Source: Streptomyces sp. Tue6028 (GTDB lineage Bacteria > Actinomycetota > Actinomycetes > Streptomycetales > Streptomycetaceae). From it: DNA of 64,000 nt. Under the pieces are notes generated by a model. It was not told the DNA's origin, made no database searches, and saw only the letters and a program-made list of their open reading frames with translations. Below, piece after piece: positions 1-8,903 of this stretch (position 1 is its first letter; every line of letters starts with the position of its first letter). A program made the position numbers and the translations under genes. The stretch spans positions 61,594 through 125,593 of the forward strand of contig NZ_MLCE01000017.1 of assembly GCF_002300165.1 (NCBI RefSeq), read 5' to 3'.

Positions 1-553
1 CTCCGGGCGCGGCGTCGCCGGCCGCGACGCCGGTGGCACGGCAGGCCTTGACGGGCTTGCCCACCGGTGCGCCCGCGCGGCGGCCGAGCCAGTCGACCCG
101 CACCCAGATCAGCGTCTCCCCGGCGCGCTCGCGGCGCCCGAGCCAGCCGGCCTTGAACCACAGTCCGGTCCCCACGCCCGCCAGCAGCATGCCGCCCGCG
201 GCGGGCACCGCGAAGGAGCTGCCGAACGCGGCCAGGAAGGCCAGGACGAGCCACCAGCGGTGGCCCCGGCGCCAGTTGCGCACCGTCACGGCACGGTCCT
301 GGAGCACGTCCTGCTTGCCGGCACGGGCCGCGGAGCGGACCAGGGCCGCGTACCGCTTGCGGCGCACGCACGCCGTCACGGCGGCCGCCACGAGGAACAG
401 CGCGGCCCCGGCCGGCACTCCGATCCGGCGGCCCGTCAGTCCGGGGACCAGCACCCCGATCCCGGCCGCGAACACCCCGCACCACCACAGTGGTGCGGCA
501 CCGGCCCGCACGACGACGGCCACCCGGGCCAGTCCCTGCCCTCCGCGCGCCAC
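1..553 (-). CDS. Membrane protein, unknown function (3' end outside window)
   Basis: The reading frame starts at a GTG (551-553) with a good ribosome binding site, GAGGAGG, about six bases upstream. It stays open to the window edge, so the C-terminus is missing. The 184 visible residues hold about four hydrophobic segments: two near residues 12-60 (VVVRAGAAPLWWCGVFAAG, then GAALFLVAAAVTAC), and two more near residues 95-125 around WWLVLAFLAAFGSSFAVP. A basic stretch (RRKRYAALVR) sits between the pairs. No catalytic motif is visible. It lies downstream of the RpiR-type regulator gene on the same strand, with about 100 bases between them, and may belong to that transcription unit. I do not recognise the family. 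Confidence 0.7.
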   Translation of the reverse strand, partial: MARGGQGLARVAVVVRAGAAPLWWCGVFAAGIGVLVPGLTGRRIGVPAGAALFLVAAAVTACVRRKRYAALVRSAARAGKQDVLQDRAVTVRNWRRGHRWWLVLAFLAAFGSSFAVPAAGGMLLAGVGTGLWFKAGWLGRRERAGETLIWVRVDWLGRRAGAPVGKPVKACRATGVAAGDAAPG

Positions 554-650
554 GCTCCGCCTCCTCAGCTCACCGTTCGCTCTGTCGGGCGGGCACGGTA
601 GCCGAAGAAGGTGAGACGAGTCTGAGAGGCCGAGGGGCGTGCCGCGACGG

Positions 651-1616
651 CTACTCGGTGAACAGGCCCCGGGCCGCTGCCCGCGTGTCGAACTCCTCCA
701 ACCGCGCCTGCGCGTCGGGCAGGTCGTCGCACATGGCCTCCAGCAGGACGCGCCCCAGCAGCATCGGGGAGCACGCCGTGTCGAAGGCGAGGCCGGTGCC
801 GACGGCGGCGGGCAGCAGCAGGTCCGACACCTTCGCCACCGGCGCGAAGGCGGAGTCCGCGACGGTGACGACGGTCAGCCCGGCCTGCTTCGCGTAGGCC
901 AGCGAGTCGACGACCTCGCGCGGGTGGCGAGGCAGCGCGAAGCACAGCAGGGCCGTGGCACCGGCCCGCACGGCGGCGTCGATGCGGTCGTGGAGCATGG
1001 TGCCGCCCTCGTGCAGCAGCCGTACGTCCGGGTGGACCTTGGCGGCGAAGTACGCGAAGCCGTACGCCTGCGAGGCGGCGGCCCGCAGTCCGAGGACGGG
1101 CAGCGGGCGGGAGGCCGCGAGGAGCCGGCCCGCCCTGGCCACCGGACGGGGGTCGGCGAGCGCCTCCGCGAGGTGCCTCAGGTTCTCGATCTCGGCCTCG
1201 ACGGCCTGCTGGTACTCGTTGTACGAGGCGGTGTCCGCGGCCGGCTCCGCGGGGGCGACCTCACGCAGATGCTTGCGCAGCGCCGGGTAGCCGTCGAAGC
1301 CGAGGGCGACCGCGAAGCGGGTCACGGAGGGCTGGCTGACCCCGGCGAGCTCGGCGAGCTCGACGCTGGACAGGAACGGCACGTCGGCGGCGCGCCGCAC
1401 CATGCTGTGCGCGATGCGCCGCTGGGTCGGTGTGAGGCGGTGCCCCTCGAAGAGGGCCTGCAGCCGTGCGGCGGGGCTGTCGGACACGACGACGCCCGCG
1501 TCGTCCCCCGCGTCCGGGACGGTTCCCGCGTTCCCGCCCACGCCGTCCCCGTCCGCGGCCGTGCCGGTGCCCGCGTTCCTGCCCGCGTTCCTGTCCACGC
1601 TCTTGCCCGCGCTCAT
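651..1616 (-). CDS. MurR/RpiR-family transcriptional regulator
   Basis: The 321-residue protein has the RpiR layout. A low-complexity N-terminus (residues 1-50) is followed by a helix-turn-helix region around residues 70-140, with PFLSSVELAELAGVSQPSVT as the recognition element. A SIS (sugar isomerase) domain follows at about 150-290. RpiR proteins usually sense phosphorylated sugars or small metabolites through the SIS domain. The ATG overlaps the stop of the upstream lyase-like gene by four bases, so the two are translationally coupled and the regulator probably controls that operon. The Gly/Asn/Ala-rich start is unusual, and a downstream start cannot be excluded. The ligand is unknown; the partner gene hints at an amino-acid-derived compound. 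Confidence 0.88.
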   Translation of the reverse strand: MSAGKSVDRNAGRNAGTGTAADGDGVGGNAGTVPDAGDDAGVVVSDSPAARLQALFEGHRLTPTQRRIAHSMVRRAADVPFLSSVELAELAGVSQPSVTRFAVALGFDGYPALRKHLREVAPAEPAADTASYNEYQQAVEAEIENLRHLAEALADPRPVARAGRLLAASRPLPVLGLRAAASQAYGFAYFAAKVHPDVRLLHEGGTMLHDRIDAAVRAGATALLCFALPRHPREVVDSLAYAKQAGLTVVTVADSAFAPVAKVSDLLLPAAVGTGLAFDTACSPMLLGRVLLEAMCDDLPDAQARLEEFDTRAAARGLFTE

Positions 1617-3133
1617 GACGTGCTCCCCCTCCAGATGTCCGTGAACCGGTCCAGCAGCGCGGCCGCCGCCGTCACGTCGTCCGTGAGCGGCCGGTCTGCC
1701 TGCTCCGGGTCGAGCACCGACTCGGCCAGCTCCAGCGCCCGGCCCACCGGAAGGTCCGGCTCGGGCCGCAGGTCGCGCTGGCGCAGCGCCCGTACGGCGG
1801 CGACCAGTTCACAGCCGACGACGAGACGGTACGCGCCGCACGCCCGCAGTGTCTGGCGCGCGGCGAGCGAGGCGAAGCTCGCCTGCTCCTCGACGCCCCG
1901 GGAGAGTACAGCGTGTCCGAGCGAGGCGGGCGCGGAGAAGGCCCGCAGGTCACCGAGCGCGGCACCGGCGGCGTACTCCAGGATCATCACCCCGGAGGAC
2001 GCGGGCTCCGGGTCGGCGAGGAAGGGACGCAGGCGGGTGTAGGCCGGTTCGTTGAGGGTGGAGAGCCGGGAGGTGGACAGCCGCGCCACCTGGGTGACGG
2101 CCAGCCTGAAGTGGTCCAGGGCGAGCGCGAGTTGGGCCTGGTAGAAGCCGCCGTGGTGGTAGGCGGCCATGTCCTCGGGCGAGATCAGCGGGTTCTCGGC
2201 GGCGGCGTTGATCTCCACCGTGAGGACGCCGTCCAGCGCGTCCGCCGCGTCGTGCGCGGGGCCGTGGATCTGCGGCAGGCACCGGAAGCCGTACGGGTCC
2301 TGGATGCGGCCGAGCGGAGGCGTGGGCCGGTCCGCCGCGCCGATCAACGTCCGCATCCGCCGGGCCACTTCGGCCGATCCCCGGTGCGGGCGGGCGGCGT
2401 GCACGGGCTCCGCGTACGCCTCGTGGGACCCGTCGACGGCCAGCAGCGACAGCGCGGCCACCACCTGGGTGGCCTCGATCAGGGCACGCAGTTCGTGCAG
2501 CGCGAGGGCGGACTGGCCGAGGGTGAGCGCGTTGCTGCTGATGAGCGCGAGGGCGTCGTTGTTGTCCAGGGGCTGCGCCTCGGGGGCGCCCGGCCCGCGC
2601 CAGGGGTGCTCCCCGGCCAGCGCCAGGCCCACCTGGGCGAGTGCCGCGATGTCGCCCGTGCCCACCGAGCCGAATTCGTTGATCGCGGGGTACGCGCCGT
2701 TCTCCAGTGCCTCGCACAGGGCCGTGACGACGGTGGGCCGCAGGCCGGCGCCGCCCGCGAGGAGCTGGTTGGCGCGGACGGCGAGCATGGCGCGGACCTG
2801 GCGGGCGGGAAGCTCCTCGCCGATGGCTCCGGCGTGGCTGCGCAGCAGGCGCAGTCCGTGGTCGGCGGCCGCCTCGGTGGGCACATCCTCGTTCCGGTTC
2901 GCGCCGACGCCGGTGGAGCGGCCGTAGACGCGTCCGGTCGCGGCGATCTGCCGGGCGGCGTCCCACGACTCCTCGACCCGCTTCATCGCATCGGTGGCCG
3001 GCACCGGCCGCGCGGTCCCGTCGGCGAGGCGCACGACGTCCTCGACACCGGTGCCGCGCCCGTCCAGGACCACGAGATCGGTCACCGACAGGGGTGCCGC
3101 CGTACTCGACGTGTCCATAATCCGAGACGCCAT
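1613..3133 (-). CDS. Divergent histidine/aromatic ammonia-lyase family protein
   Basis: The length (506 residues) fits the HAL/PAL family. Family landmarks are present: YGRSTGVG (residues 70-77, the active-site Tyr loop), SHA (99-101), QDPYGFRC, AENPLI, and an acidic VEEQ near the C-terminus. The Ala-Ser-Gly triad that cyclises to the MIO cofactor is replaced: canonical GSVGASGD reads GSVGTGD here (triad position about 158-160). The conserved NGTQ-type Asn segment also reads ISSNA. In this family MIO is essential for deamination, so a normal histidase role is doubtful. ATG 3133 was chosen because GAGGGGAG lies about ten bases upstream; ATG 3118 and an upstream start at 3166 are possible. It is the first gene of an operon with the RpiR regulator. 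Confidence 0.8.
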   Translation of the reverse strand: MASRIMDTSSTAAPLSVTDLVVLDGRGTGVEDVVRLADGTARPVPATDAMKRVEESWDAARQIAATGRVYGRSTGVGANRNEDVPTEAAADHGLRLLRSHAGAIGEELPARQVRAMLAVRANQLLAGGAGLRPTVVTALCEALENGAYPAINEFGSVGTGDIAALAQVGLALAGEHPWRGPGAPEAQPLDNNDALALISSNALTLGQSALALHELRALIEATQVVAALSLLAVDGSHEAYAEPVHAARPHRGSAEVARRMRTLIGAADRPTPPLGRIQDPYGFRCLPQIHGPAHDAADALDGVLTVEINAAAENPLISPEDMAAYHHGGFYQAQLALALDHFRLAVTQVARLSTSRLSTLNEPAYTRLRPFLADPEPASSGVMILEYAAGAALGDLRAFSAPASLGHAVLSRGVEEQASFASLAARQTLRACGAYRLVVGCELVAAVRALRQRDLRPEPDLPVGRALELAESVLDPEQADRPLTDDVTAAAALLDRFTDIWRGSTS

Positions 3134-3275
3134 TACGCCCGTACTCCCCTCAACCCGGACATTCAATCTTGCCTGGCGGTCATTGGTGACCAGCGATTAA
3201 CGCCGGACCGTTGACAACCTATTCAGATACAGAGAACTCTGCATGACGATATACAGGCCGGGCAAGGGACACCTC
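3134..3275. promoter_or_regulatory. Divergent promoter region, lyase operon / ABC operon
   Basis: This AT-richer spacer separates the lyase-rpiR operon (leftward) from the osmolyte ABC operon (rightward). A perfect -35-like TTGACA lies at 3211-3216 on the plus strand, but no convincing -10 follows at 17-18 bases. TGGTGACCA at 3184-3192 is an odd-centred inverted repeat that could bind a regulator. AAGGGA at about 3264-3269 serves as ribosome binding site for the ATG at 3276. Confidence 0.4.
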
Positions 3276-4334
3276 ATGATCCAGTTCGACACGGTCCACA
3301 AGCGCTTCCCCAATGGCACGACAGCAGTCCACGACCTCTCCCTGGAGATGCCGGAGGGTGGCGTGACCGTACTCGTCGGGTCTTCCGGTTGCGGCAAGAC
3401 GACCACCCTCCGGATGATCAACCGGATGGTCGAGCCGACCTCCGGAACCATCCGCGTCGGCGGCAAGGACGTCCTGGAGCAGGATGCCGCGGAACTGCGC
3501 CGCTCCATCGGCTACGTCATCCAGCAGTCCGGGCTCTTCCCGCACCGCACAGTGCTCGACAACATCGCCACCGTGCCGCTCCTGCTGGGCTGGGGCCGCA
3601 GGAAGGCCCGGTCCCGGGCGGCCGAACTGCTGGAGACCGTCGGCCTGAACGCCGACGCCGGCAAGCGGTACCCGCACCAGCTCTCCGGCGGCCAGCAGCA
3701 GCGCGTCGGTGTCGCCCGCGCCCTCGCCGCCGACCCGCCGGTCCTCCTCATGGACGAACCCTTCGGCGCCGTCGACCCGGTCGTGCGCACCCAGCTCCAG
3801 GACGAACTGCTGCGCCTGCAGAAAGAGCTGAGCAAGACCATCGTCTTCGTCACCCACGACATCGACGAGGCGGTACGGCTCGGCGACCAGATCGCGGTCT
3901 TCCGCACCGGCGGCCACCTGGTGCAGTGCGCGGCCCCCGCGGAACTGCTCGCCCGCCCCGCGGACGACTTCGTCGCGGACTTCCTCGGCGCGGAGCGCGG
4001 TCTGAAGCTCCTGTCGCTGACGACCCTCGCCGACGTCCCGCAGGCCGCGGCCCCGCAGGACGGCCCCTGGACCCTCGTGCTCGACGAGGCGCGCAAGCCG
4101 CAGGCCTGGCGCTCCCGGTCCAAGGACGCCGAGGTGCCCCTGCGGCCGCTGAAGGACGGCGACTCCCTGCTGTCCGCGCTCAACGAGTCGGTCACCTCCC
4201 CGGCCGGCCTGGTGGCCCGCGTCGACGGCGAAGGCCGGCTCACCGGCGTGACCTCCCGCGAGGACATCCACGAGCACGCGGGCCGGGCGCACAGCGCGGC
4301 CGGTGCCGCGACCGGCGCGGGCGTGGCCGCATGA
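3276..4334 (+). CDS. Glycine betaine/osmolyte ABC transporter, ATP-binding protein
   Basis: The 352-residue ATPase energises the importer encoded by the next three genes. Walker A is GSSGCGKTT, the ABC signature LSGGQQQR, Walker B LLMDEPFGAVD, with the H-loop in VTHDIDEAV. The roughly 110-residue C-terminal extension resembles the regulatory region of OpuCA/ProV-type ATPases, where CBS modules sense ionic strength, and ends in an alanine/glycine-rich tail. The start at ATG 3276 (MIQFDTV) fits the family and has AAGGGA upstream; an upstream frame opening at 3243 is less likely. The stop overlaps the next start by four bases (ATGA). The substrate (betaine, choline, carnitine or proline) cannot be read from the sequence. 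Confidence 0.92.
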   Translation: MIQFDTVHKRFPNGTTAVHDLSLEMPEGGVTVLVGSSGCGKTTTLRMINRMVEPTSGTIRVGGKDVLEQDAAELRRSIGYVIQQSGLFPHRTVLDNIATVPLLLGWGRRKARSRAAELLETVGLNADAGKRYPHQLSGGQQQRVGVARALAADPPVLLMDEPFGAVDPVVRTQLQDELLRLQKELSKTIVFVTHDIDEAVRLGDQIAVFRTGGHLVQCAAPAELLARPADDFVADFLGAERGLKLLSLTTLADVPQAAAPQDGPWTLVLDEARKPQAWRSRSKDAEVPLRPLKDGDSLLSALNESVTSPAGLVARVDGEGRLTGVTSREDIHEHAGRAHSAAGAATGAGVAA

Positions 4335-4972
4335 CCGTCGACTGGTCGTGGATAGGCGACCACACCGACGACCTGACCTCGCTCACCGTCTCCCACCTCG
4401 AAGCCGCGCTCACCGCCGTGCTCCTCGGCCTGCTGATCTCCCTGCCGCTGGCCGTGCTCGCGCACCGCGTGCGCCCGCTGCGCGGTCTCCTCCTCGGGCT
4501 CTCGAACGTGCTCTTCACGATCCCGTCGATCGCGGTCTTCGTCCTGCTGCTGCCGGTGAGCGGGCTCACCCGCACCACCACGGTCATCGGCCTGACGATC
4601 TACACCCTGGTCGTCCTCCTGCGGAACACCGTCGAGGGCCTCGACTCGGTCCCGGCGAGGACGAAGGAGGCCGCGAAGGCCATGGGCACCCGCCCGCTGC
4701 GCACCCTGCTCACCGTCGAGCTCCCGCTGGCCCTGCCGGTGATCATGGCCGGCGTGCGGATCGCCACGGTCATGTCGATCTCGCTGGTCTCCGTCGCGAC
4801 GTACATCGGCGACGGCGGGCTCGGCCAGCTGTTCACCGACGGTTTCCAGCGCGACTTCCCGACGCCGGTGATCGTCGGCGTCGTCCTGACCCTGCTGCTG
4901 GCCCTGGTCGCGGACGCGCTGCTGGTCGCGGTCCAGTACGCACTCACCCCTTGGACGAGGCGGCGCGCCTGA
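4331..4972 (+). CDS. Osmolyte ABC transporter permease 1 (OpuCB-like)
   Basis: A 213-residue inner-membrane permease with about five to six membrane segments and a BPD_transp_1 fold. The cytoplasmic EAA-type loop that docks the ATPase is visible: KEAAKAMGTRPLRTLLTVEL, then PLALPVIMAGV. The ATG overlaps the ATPase stop (ATGA), and its own TGA overlaps the next ATG by one base (TGATG), so three subunits are translated as one coupled unit. Two separate permease genes next to each other are typical of OpuC/OpuB-type systems (OpuCB and OpuCD). Confidence 0.92.
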   Translation: MTVDWSWIGDHTDDLTSLTVSHLEAALTAVLLGLLISLPLAVLAHRVRPLRGLLLGLSNVLFTIPSIAVFVLLLPVSGLTRTTTVIGLTIYTLVVLLRNTVEGLDSVPARTKEAAKAMGTRPLRTLLTVELPLALPVIMAGVRIATVMSISLVSVATYIGDGGLGQLFTDGFQRDFPTPVIVGVVLTLLLALVADALLVAVQYALTPWTRRRA

Positions 4973-5634
4973 TGTACGAACTCTTCGAGAACCTCGGCAG
5001 CTGGCTGGTCAGCGGCGACCAGTGGTCCGGCACGGACGGGATCGCCCACCGCCTGGCCGAACACCTCCAGTACTCCCTGCTCGCCACGCTCGTCGCCGCC
5101 GCCATCGCGCTCCCCGTCGGCCTGCTGATCGGACACACCGGCCGCGGCGCCTTCCTCGCGATCAACCTCGCCTCCTTCGGCCGCGCGCTGCCGACGGTCG
5201 GCCTGGTCGTCCTCGTCTTCCTGGCGAGCGGCCTGTCGATGTGGCCGGTGTACATCGCGCTCGTCGCGCTCGCCGTCCCGTCGATCGTGACGAACACCTA
5301 CGCCGGAATGAACGCCGTCGACGCGGACGTGAAGGACGCGGCACGCGGCCAGGGCATGCGCGGCCACCAGGTGCTCCTCCAGGTCGAGCTGCCCCTCGCG
5401 CTCCCCCTGATCATGACGGGCCTGCGGCTCGCGCTGATCCAGGTCGTGGCGACGGCCACCATCGCCGCGTACGTCTCCTTCGGCGGTCTCGGCCGCTACG
5501 TCTTCGACGGCCTCGCCCAGCGCGATCTGGTGCAGGTCCTCGGCGGAGCGGTGCTCGTCGCCGTGGTCGCCGTCGTCCTCGACCTCGCCCTCTCCGCGCT
5601 CCAGCGCGTCCTGTTCCGCCACCGTCCCGCCTAG
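4972..5634 (+). CDS. Osmolyte ABC transporter permease 2 (OpuCD-like)
   Basis: The second 220-residue permease of the importer. Hydrophobic segments begin near residue 30 (YSLLATLVAAAIALPVGLLI), and the EAA-type loop is DAARGQGMRGHQVLLQVEL followed by PLALPLIMTG. It is homologous to the preceding permease and probably pairs with it to form the channel. The ATG at 4972 shares a base with the upstream stop. The binding-protein gene starts 13 bases after its stop, with AGGAG in the gap. Confidence 0.92.
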   Translation: MYELFENLGSWLVSGDQWSGTDGIAHRLAEHLQYSLLATLVAAAIALPVGLLIGHTGRGAFLAINLASFGRALPTVGLVVLVFLASGLSMWPVYIALVALAVPSIVTNTYAGMNAVDADVKDAARGQGMRGHQVLLQVELPLALPLIMTGLRLALIQVVATATIAAYVSFGGLGRYVFDGLAQRDLVQVLGGAVLVAVVAVVLDLALSALQRVLFRHRPA

Positions 5635-5647
5635 GAGCACCCCAGTC

Positions 5648-6586
5648 ATGAACCGTCGCACCCTCCTCGGCGCGCTCGCCGGCGCGGCCGTCTCCGTCCC
5701 CGTCCTGACCGCCTGCGGCAGCGGCATCACCTCGCTCGACGGCGGGGGTTCCGCCGGCAGCGGCGGCAGCGGCTCCAGCAAGGGCGGCGTCACCATCGGC
5801 ACCGCCAACTTCACCGAGAACCAGGTCCTCGGATACCTGTACGCCGCCGTCCTGGAGGCCGCCGGTGTGAAGACGACCGTCCGCCCCAACCTCGGCACCC
5901 GCGAGATCCTCATCCCCGCTCTCAAGGGCGGCGACATCGATCTGCTCCCCGAGTACCAGGGCGCCCTGCTCCACTACCTGGCCCCGAAGTCCAGGGCCAC
6001 CGAGGAGGGCGAGATGCAGAACGCCCTCGCGATGGCGCTCCCGGCCGGCCTCCAGGTCCTCCCGTACGGCATGGCGGAGGACTCGGACGCCTTCGTGGTC
6101 ACCCGGGAGACCGCACGGAAATACGGCCTGTCCACGCTCGCCGATCTCGCGAAGCAGAACGGCAGGCTCGTCGTCGGCGCCGCCCCCGAGGTCAAGAAGC
6201 GCGAGGTCGGCGTGGTCGGCCTGAAGGACGTGTACGGGGTGGAGTTCAAGGAGTTCAAGTCCCTCGACTCCTCCGGCCCGCTGGTCAAGGGCGCCCTGAA
6301 GAAGGGCGACGTCGACGTGGCGAACCTCTTCACCACCGACACCGACATCCAGGCCAACGACTGGGTGGTGCTGTCCGACCCCAAGAACCTCATCCCCGGC
6401 CAGCACATCGTGCCGCTCGTCGCCGACCGCAAGGCCGACTCCACGGTCCGCAAGGCGCTCGCCGAGCTCGGCAACGTGCTCACCACCGCTCAGCTCACCG
6501 AGCTCAACCGCCAGGTGGACAAGGACAAGAAGGACCCCGAGGACGTGGCGAACACGTACGCCCGGCAGCACGGGCTGGCCAAGTGA
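5648..6586 (+). CDS. Osmolyte ABC transporter substrate-binding lipoprotein (OpuCC-like)
   Basis: A 312-residue extracytoplasmic solute-binding lipoprotein. The signal peptide MNRRTLLGALAGAAVSVP runs to the lipobox LTAC, where the Cys would be lipidated. A Gly/Ser-rich linker precedes the OpuAC-type binding domain that starts at VTIGTANFTENQVLGYLYA. The NFTENQ, GTREIL and LPEYQGALL segments are characteristic of OpuCC/OsmX-type receptors for quaternary amines. The twin Arg near the start could also permit Tat export, common for Streptomyces lipoproteins. It closes the ABC unit; the stop overlaps the next start as TGATG. Confidence 0.92.
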   Translation: MNRRTLLGALAGAAVSVPVLTACGSGITSLDGGGSAGSGGSGSSKGGVTIGTANFTENQVLGYLYAAVLEAAGVKTTVRPNLGTREILIPALKGGDIDLLPEYQGALLHYLAPKSRATEEGEMQNALAMALPAGLQVLPYGMAEDSDAFVVTRETARKYGLSTLADLAKQNGRLVVGAAPEVKKREVGVVGLKDVYGVEFKEFKSLDSSGPLVKGALKKGDVDVANLFTTDTDIQANDWVVLSDPKNLIPGQHIVPLVADRKADSTVRKALAELGNVLTTAQLTELNRQVDKDKKDPEDVANTYARQHGLAK

Positions 6587-8007
6587 TGGCGGGCGGCATC
6601 GTGGAGCTGCGCTCCATCGACGTGGTCCCCGACGAGGAACGCCACGGCACGGCGTTCTCCCAGTTCACCCTCTGGCTCGGCGCCAACCTCCAGATCACCG
6701 CCGTCGTCACCGGCGCACTCGCCGTCGTCTTCGGCGGCGACGTGGTCTGGTCGATCGTCGGCCTGCTGCTCGGCAATCTGCTGGGCGGCGCGGTGATGGC
6801 GCTGCACTCGGCGCAGGGCCCGAAGCTGGGCCTGCCGCAGATGATCCAGTCCCGGGCGCAGTTCGGGGTGCGCGGCGCGGTGATCCCCCTCCTCCTCGTG
6901 GTCCTGATGTACGTCGGCTTCTTCGCCAGCGGCAGCGTGCTGGCCGGGCAGGCGGTCGGCGAACTCACGCACACCGACGACACCACCGGCATCGTGGTCT
7001 TCGCCGTGGTCACGGCCGTGACGGCGGCGGTCGGCTACAAGGTCATCCACGCGCTCGGCCGGGTCGCGAGCGTGATCTGCGCCCTCGCGTTCGTGTATCT
7101 CGGGATCAGGCTGCTGGACCGGGTGGACGTCGGGGCCCTGTTCGGGGACGCCCGCTTCGACCTCCCCATGTTCCTGCTGGCGATGTCCCTGTCGGCGTCC
7201 TGGCAGCTGGCCTTCGGCCCCTACGTCGCCGACTACTCGCGCTATCTGCCCCGTACGACGTCGGCGCGCGCCACCTTCTGGTGGACCCTCGCCGGCTCGG
7301 CCCTCGGCTCCCAGTGGTCCATGACCTTCGGAGTCCTGGTCGCGGCCACGGCCGGCGAGAAGTTCCTGGCGAGCCAGGTCGGTTACGTCGTCGCCCTCGG
7401 CGGCACCGGACTCGTCGCGTCCTTCTTCTACTTCGTGATCGCGCTCGGCAAGCTGACCATCAACGTGCTCAACACCTACGGCGGCTTCATGTCGATGGTG
7501 ACGAGCGTCAGCGGCTTCCGCGGCCAGCGGGTGCTGTCGCGAGCCGGCCGGGCGGCGTACATCGGCCTGATCATGGTGGCCGGCACGGCGGTCGCGCTGC
7601 TCGGCAAGGACAGCTTCCTGTCCTCCTTCAAGGACTTCCTGCTGTTCCTGCTGACCTTCTTCACCCCGTGGTCGGCGATCAACCTGGTCGACTACTACCT
7701 GATCTCCAAGGAGCGGTACGACATCCCCGCCCTGTCGGACCCGAACGGCCGCTACGGAGCGTGGCGCTGGGACGCGCTCGGGGTGTACGCGGCGGGACTG
7801 CTCGCCCAGCTTCCGTTCCTCGCGACGAGCTTCTACACGGGTCCGTTCGTGGCGCCGCTGGGCGGTGCGGACATCTCCTGGATCGTGGGGCTCGCGGTAC
7901 CGGCGCTCCTGTACTGGCTGGTCGCGCGGCGCGACACGGCGCACCTCCCGGAGCGGACGGCGCACGAACCGGCCTCCGCTCCCCGGCCGGCGCACCAGGA
8001 GCGATGA
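6586..8007 (+). CDS. NCS1-family cytosine/purine-type permease
   Basis: A 473-residue, roughly 12-segment membrane transporter of the nucleobase:cation symporter-1 family (CodB-like). Useful signs are the N-terminal SQFTLWLGANLQITA segment, MIQSRAQFGVRGA after the second helix, and the FGPYVADYSRYLPRTTS motif characteristic of the family. NCS1 members import cytosine, purines, allantoin, hydantoins or thiamine precursors; which one is not evident. ATG 6586 overlaps the upstream stop; a GTG three bases earlier is also in frame. Coupling to an osmolyte ABC operon is uncommon for NCS1 carriers and hints at co-use of a nitrogen-rich solute. Confidence 0.9.
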   Translation: MAGGIVELRSIDVVPDEERHGTAFSQFTLWLGANLQITAVVTGALAVVFGGDVVWSIVGLLLGNLLGGAVMALHSAQGPKLGLPQMIQSRAQFGVRGAVIPLLLVVLMYVGFFASGSVLAGQAVGELTHTDDTTGIVVFAVVTAVTAAVGYKVIHALGRVASVICALAFVYLGIRLLDRVDVGALFGDARFDLPMFLLAMSLSASWQLAFGPYVADYSRYLPRTTSARATFWWTLAGSALGSQWSMTFGVLVAATAGEKFLASQVGYVVALGGTGLVASFFYFVIALGKLTINVLNTYGGFMSMVTSVSGFRGQRVLSRAGRAAYIGLIMVAGTAVALLGKDSFLSSFKDFLLFLLTFFTPWSAINLVDYYLISKERYDIPALSDPNGRYGAWRWDALGVYAAGLLAQLPFLATSFYTGPFVAPLGGADISWIVGLAVPALLYWLVARRDTAHLPERTAHEPASAPRPAHQER

Positions 8008-8109
8008 GTCCGCCTCCGAATCACCGGATGCGGTGAAACGGGCAGCCGAGGAGGCGGATGCGTGCCTACGGTGAGTGAGCGTCACCAGCACTCCTCCTGA
8101 GGGAGCGTC

Positions 8110-8775
8110 ATGCCCTCCAACCGCAGGGTCTTTCTCGCGGCGGCCGGCGCCGCGCTCACCGCGGCATCGGCGGCGGCCCCGGCCGCCGCCGCACCGCATC
8201 CCCGCCCGGCGTCCGCCCGCGCGGCCCTCGCCGAACTCCTCGCGGGCAACCGGCGGTACGCCGCCGGCACGCCCCGCCATCCGCACCAGGACCGCGACCG
8301 GCAGCGGCTGTTGGCCACGGGGCAGCAGCCCTTCGCGGTGGTCGTCGGCTGCATCGACTCGCGCGTCCCGCCCGAACTCGTCTTCGACCAGGGGCTCGGG
8401 GACCTGCTCTGCATACGCACGGCGGCACAGGTGCTGGACGAGGCGGGGCTCGCTTCCGTCCAGTACGGCGTGGCAGAACTCGGCATCCCGCTGGTGCTGG
8501 TCCTCGGGCACGAGCGGTGCGGGGCGATCGCGGCGGCCCTCGCGCACCTGCGCGACGGGACGCCCGTGCCGGGACACCTGCGGGTGCTCGTGGACGAGAT
8601 CCTGCCCGCGGCACGGCGGACCCGGCCGGTCCCCGGGGACTGGGCCGACCACACCGTGCGGGCGCACACCTCGTGGGTCCGGGACGCGATCAGGGCCGAC
8701 CCGGCCTTCGCGGCGGCCGAGGTGACCGCCGCCCGCTTCGACCTCGACAGCGGGCGGGTGCACCTGCTGCCCTGA
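8110..8775 (+). CDS. Exported beta-class carbonic anhydrase
   Basis: A 221-residue zinc enzyme interconverting CO2 and bicarbonate. Zinc ligands and dyad are visible: CIDSR (Cys81, Asp83, Arg85) and HERC (His134, Cys137). An N-terminal twin-arginine signal (NRRVFLAAAG, then an Ala-rich hydrophobic run to about residue 28) implies folded export through Tat, so this beta-CA acts outside the membrane rather than in the cytoplasm. ATG 8110 has GAGGGAG about five bases upstream. It is about 100 bases downstream of the permease gene on the same strand and may be a separate unit. Confidence 0.9.
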   Translation: MPSNRRVFLAAAGAALTAASAAAPAAAAPHPRPASARAALAELLAGNRRYAAGTPRHPHQDRDRQRLLATGQQPFAVVVGCIDSRVPPELVFDQGLGDLLCIRTAAQVLDEAGLASVQYGVAELGIPLVLVLGHERCGAIAAALAHLRDGTPVPGHLRVLVDEILPAARRTRPVPGDWADHTVRAHTSWVRDAIRADPAFAAAEVTAARFDLDSGRVHLLP

Positions 8776-8903
8776 CCGGAACACGGCGCCTGCCGCCCCT
8801 CGGCCGCCCGGGCCCGCTGCCGCGCGTACGGGGGTGCGGCCCAGCCCGAACAGGGGGGCTAACCCCAGTGCCACGGCGGCCCCGGCTCCCTACCGTGAGC
8901 GGT

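Noticed and set aside
6490..8874. A minus-strand frame of 794 codons over the permease and carbonic anhydrase genes
   Set aside because: No domain, no ribosome binding site, and opposite well-supported genes.
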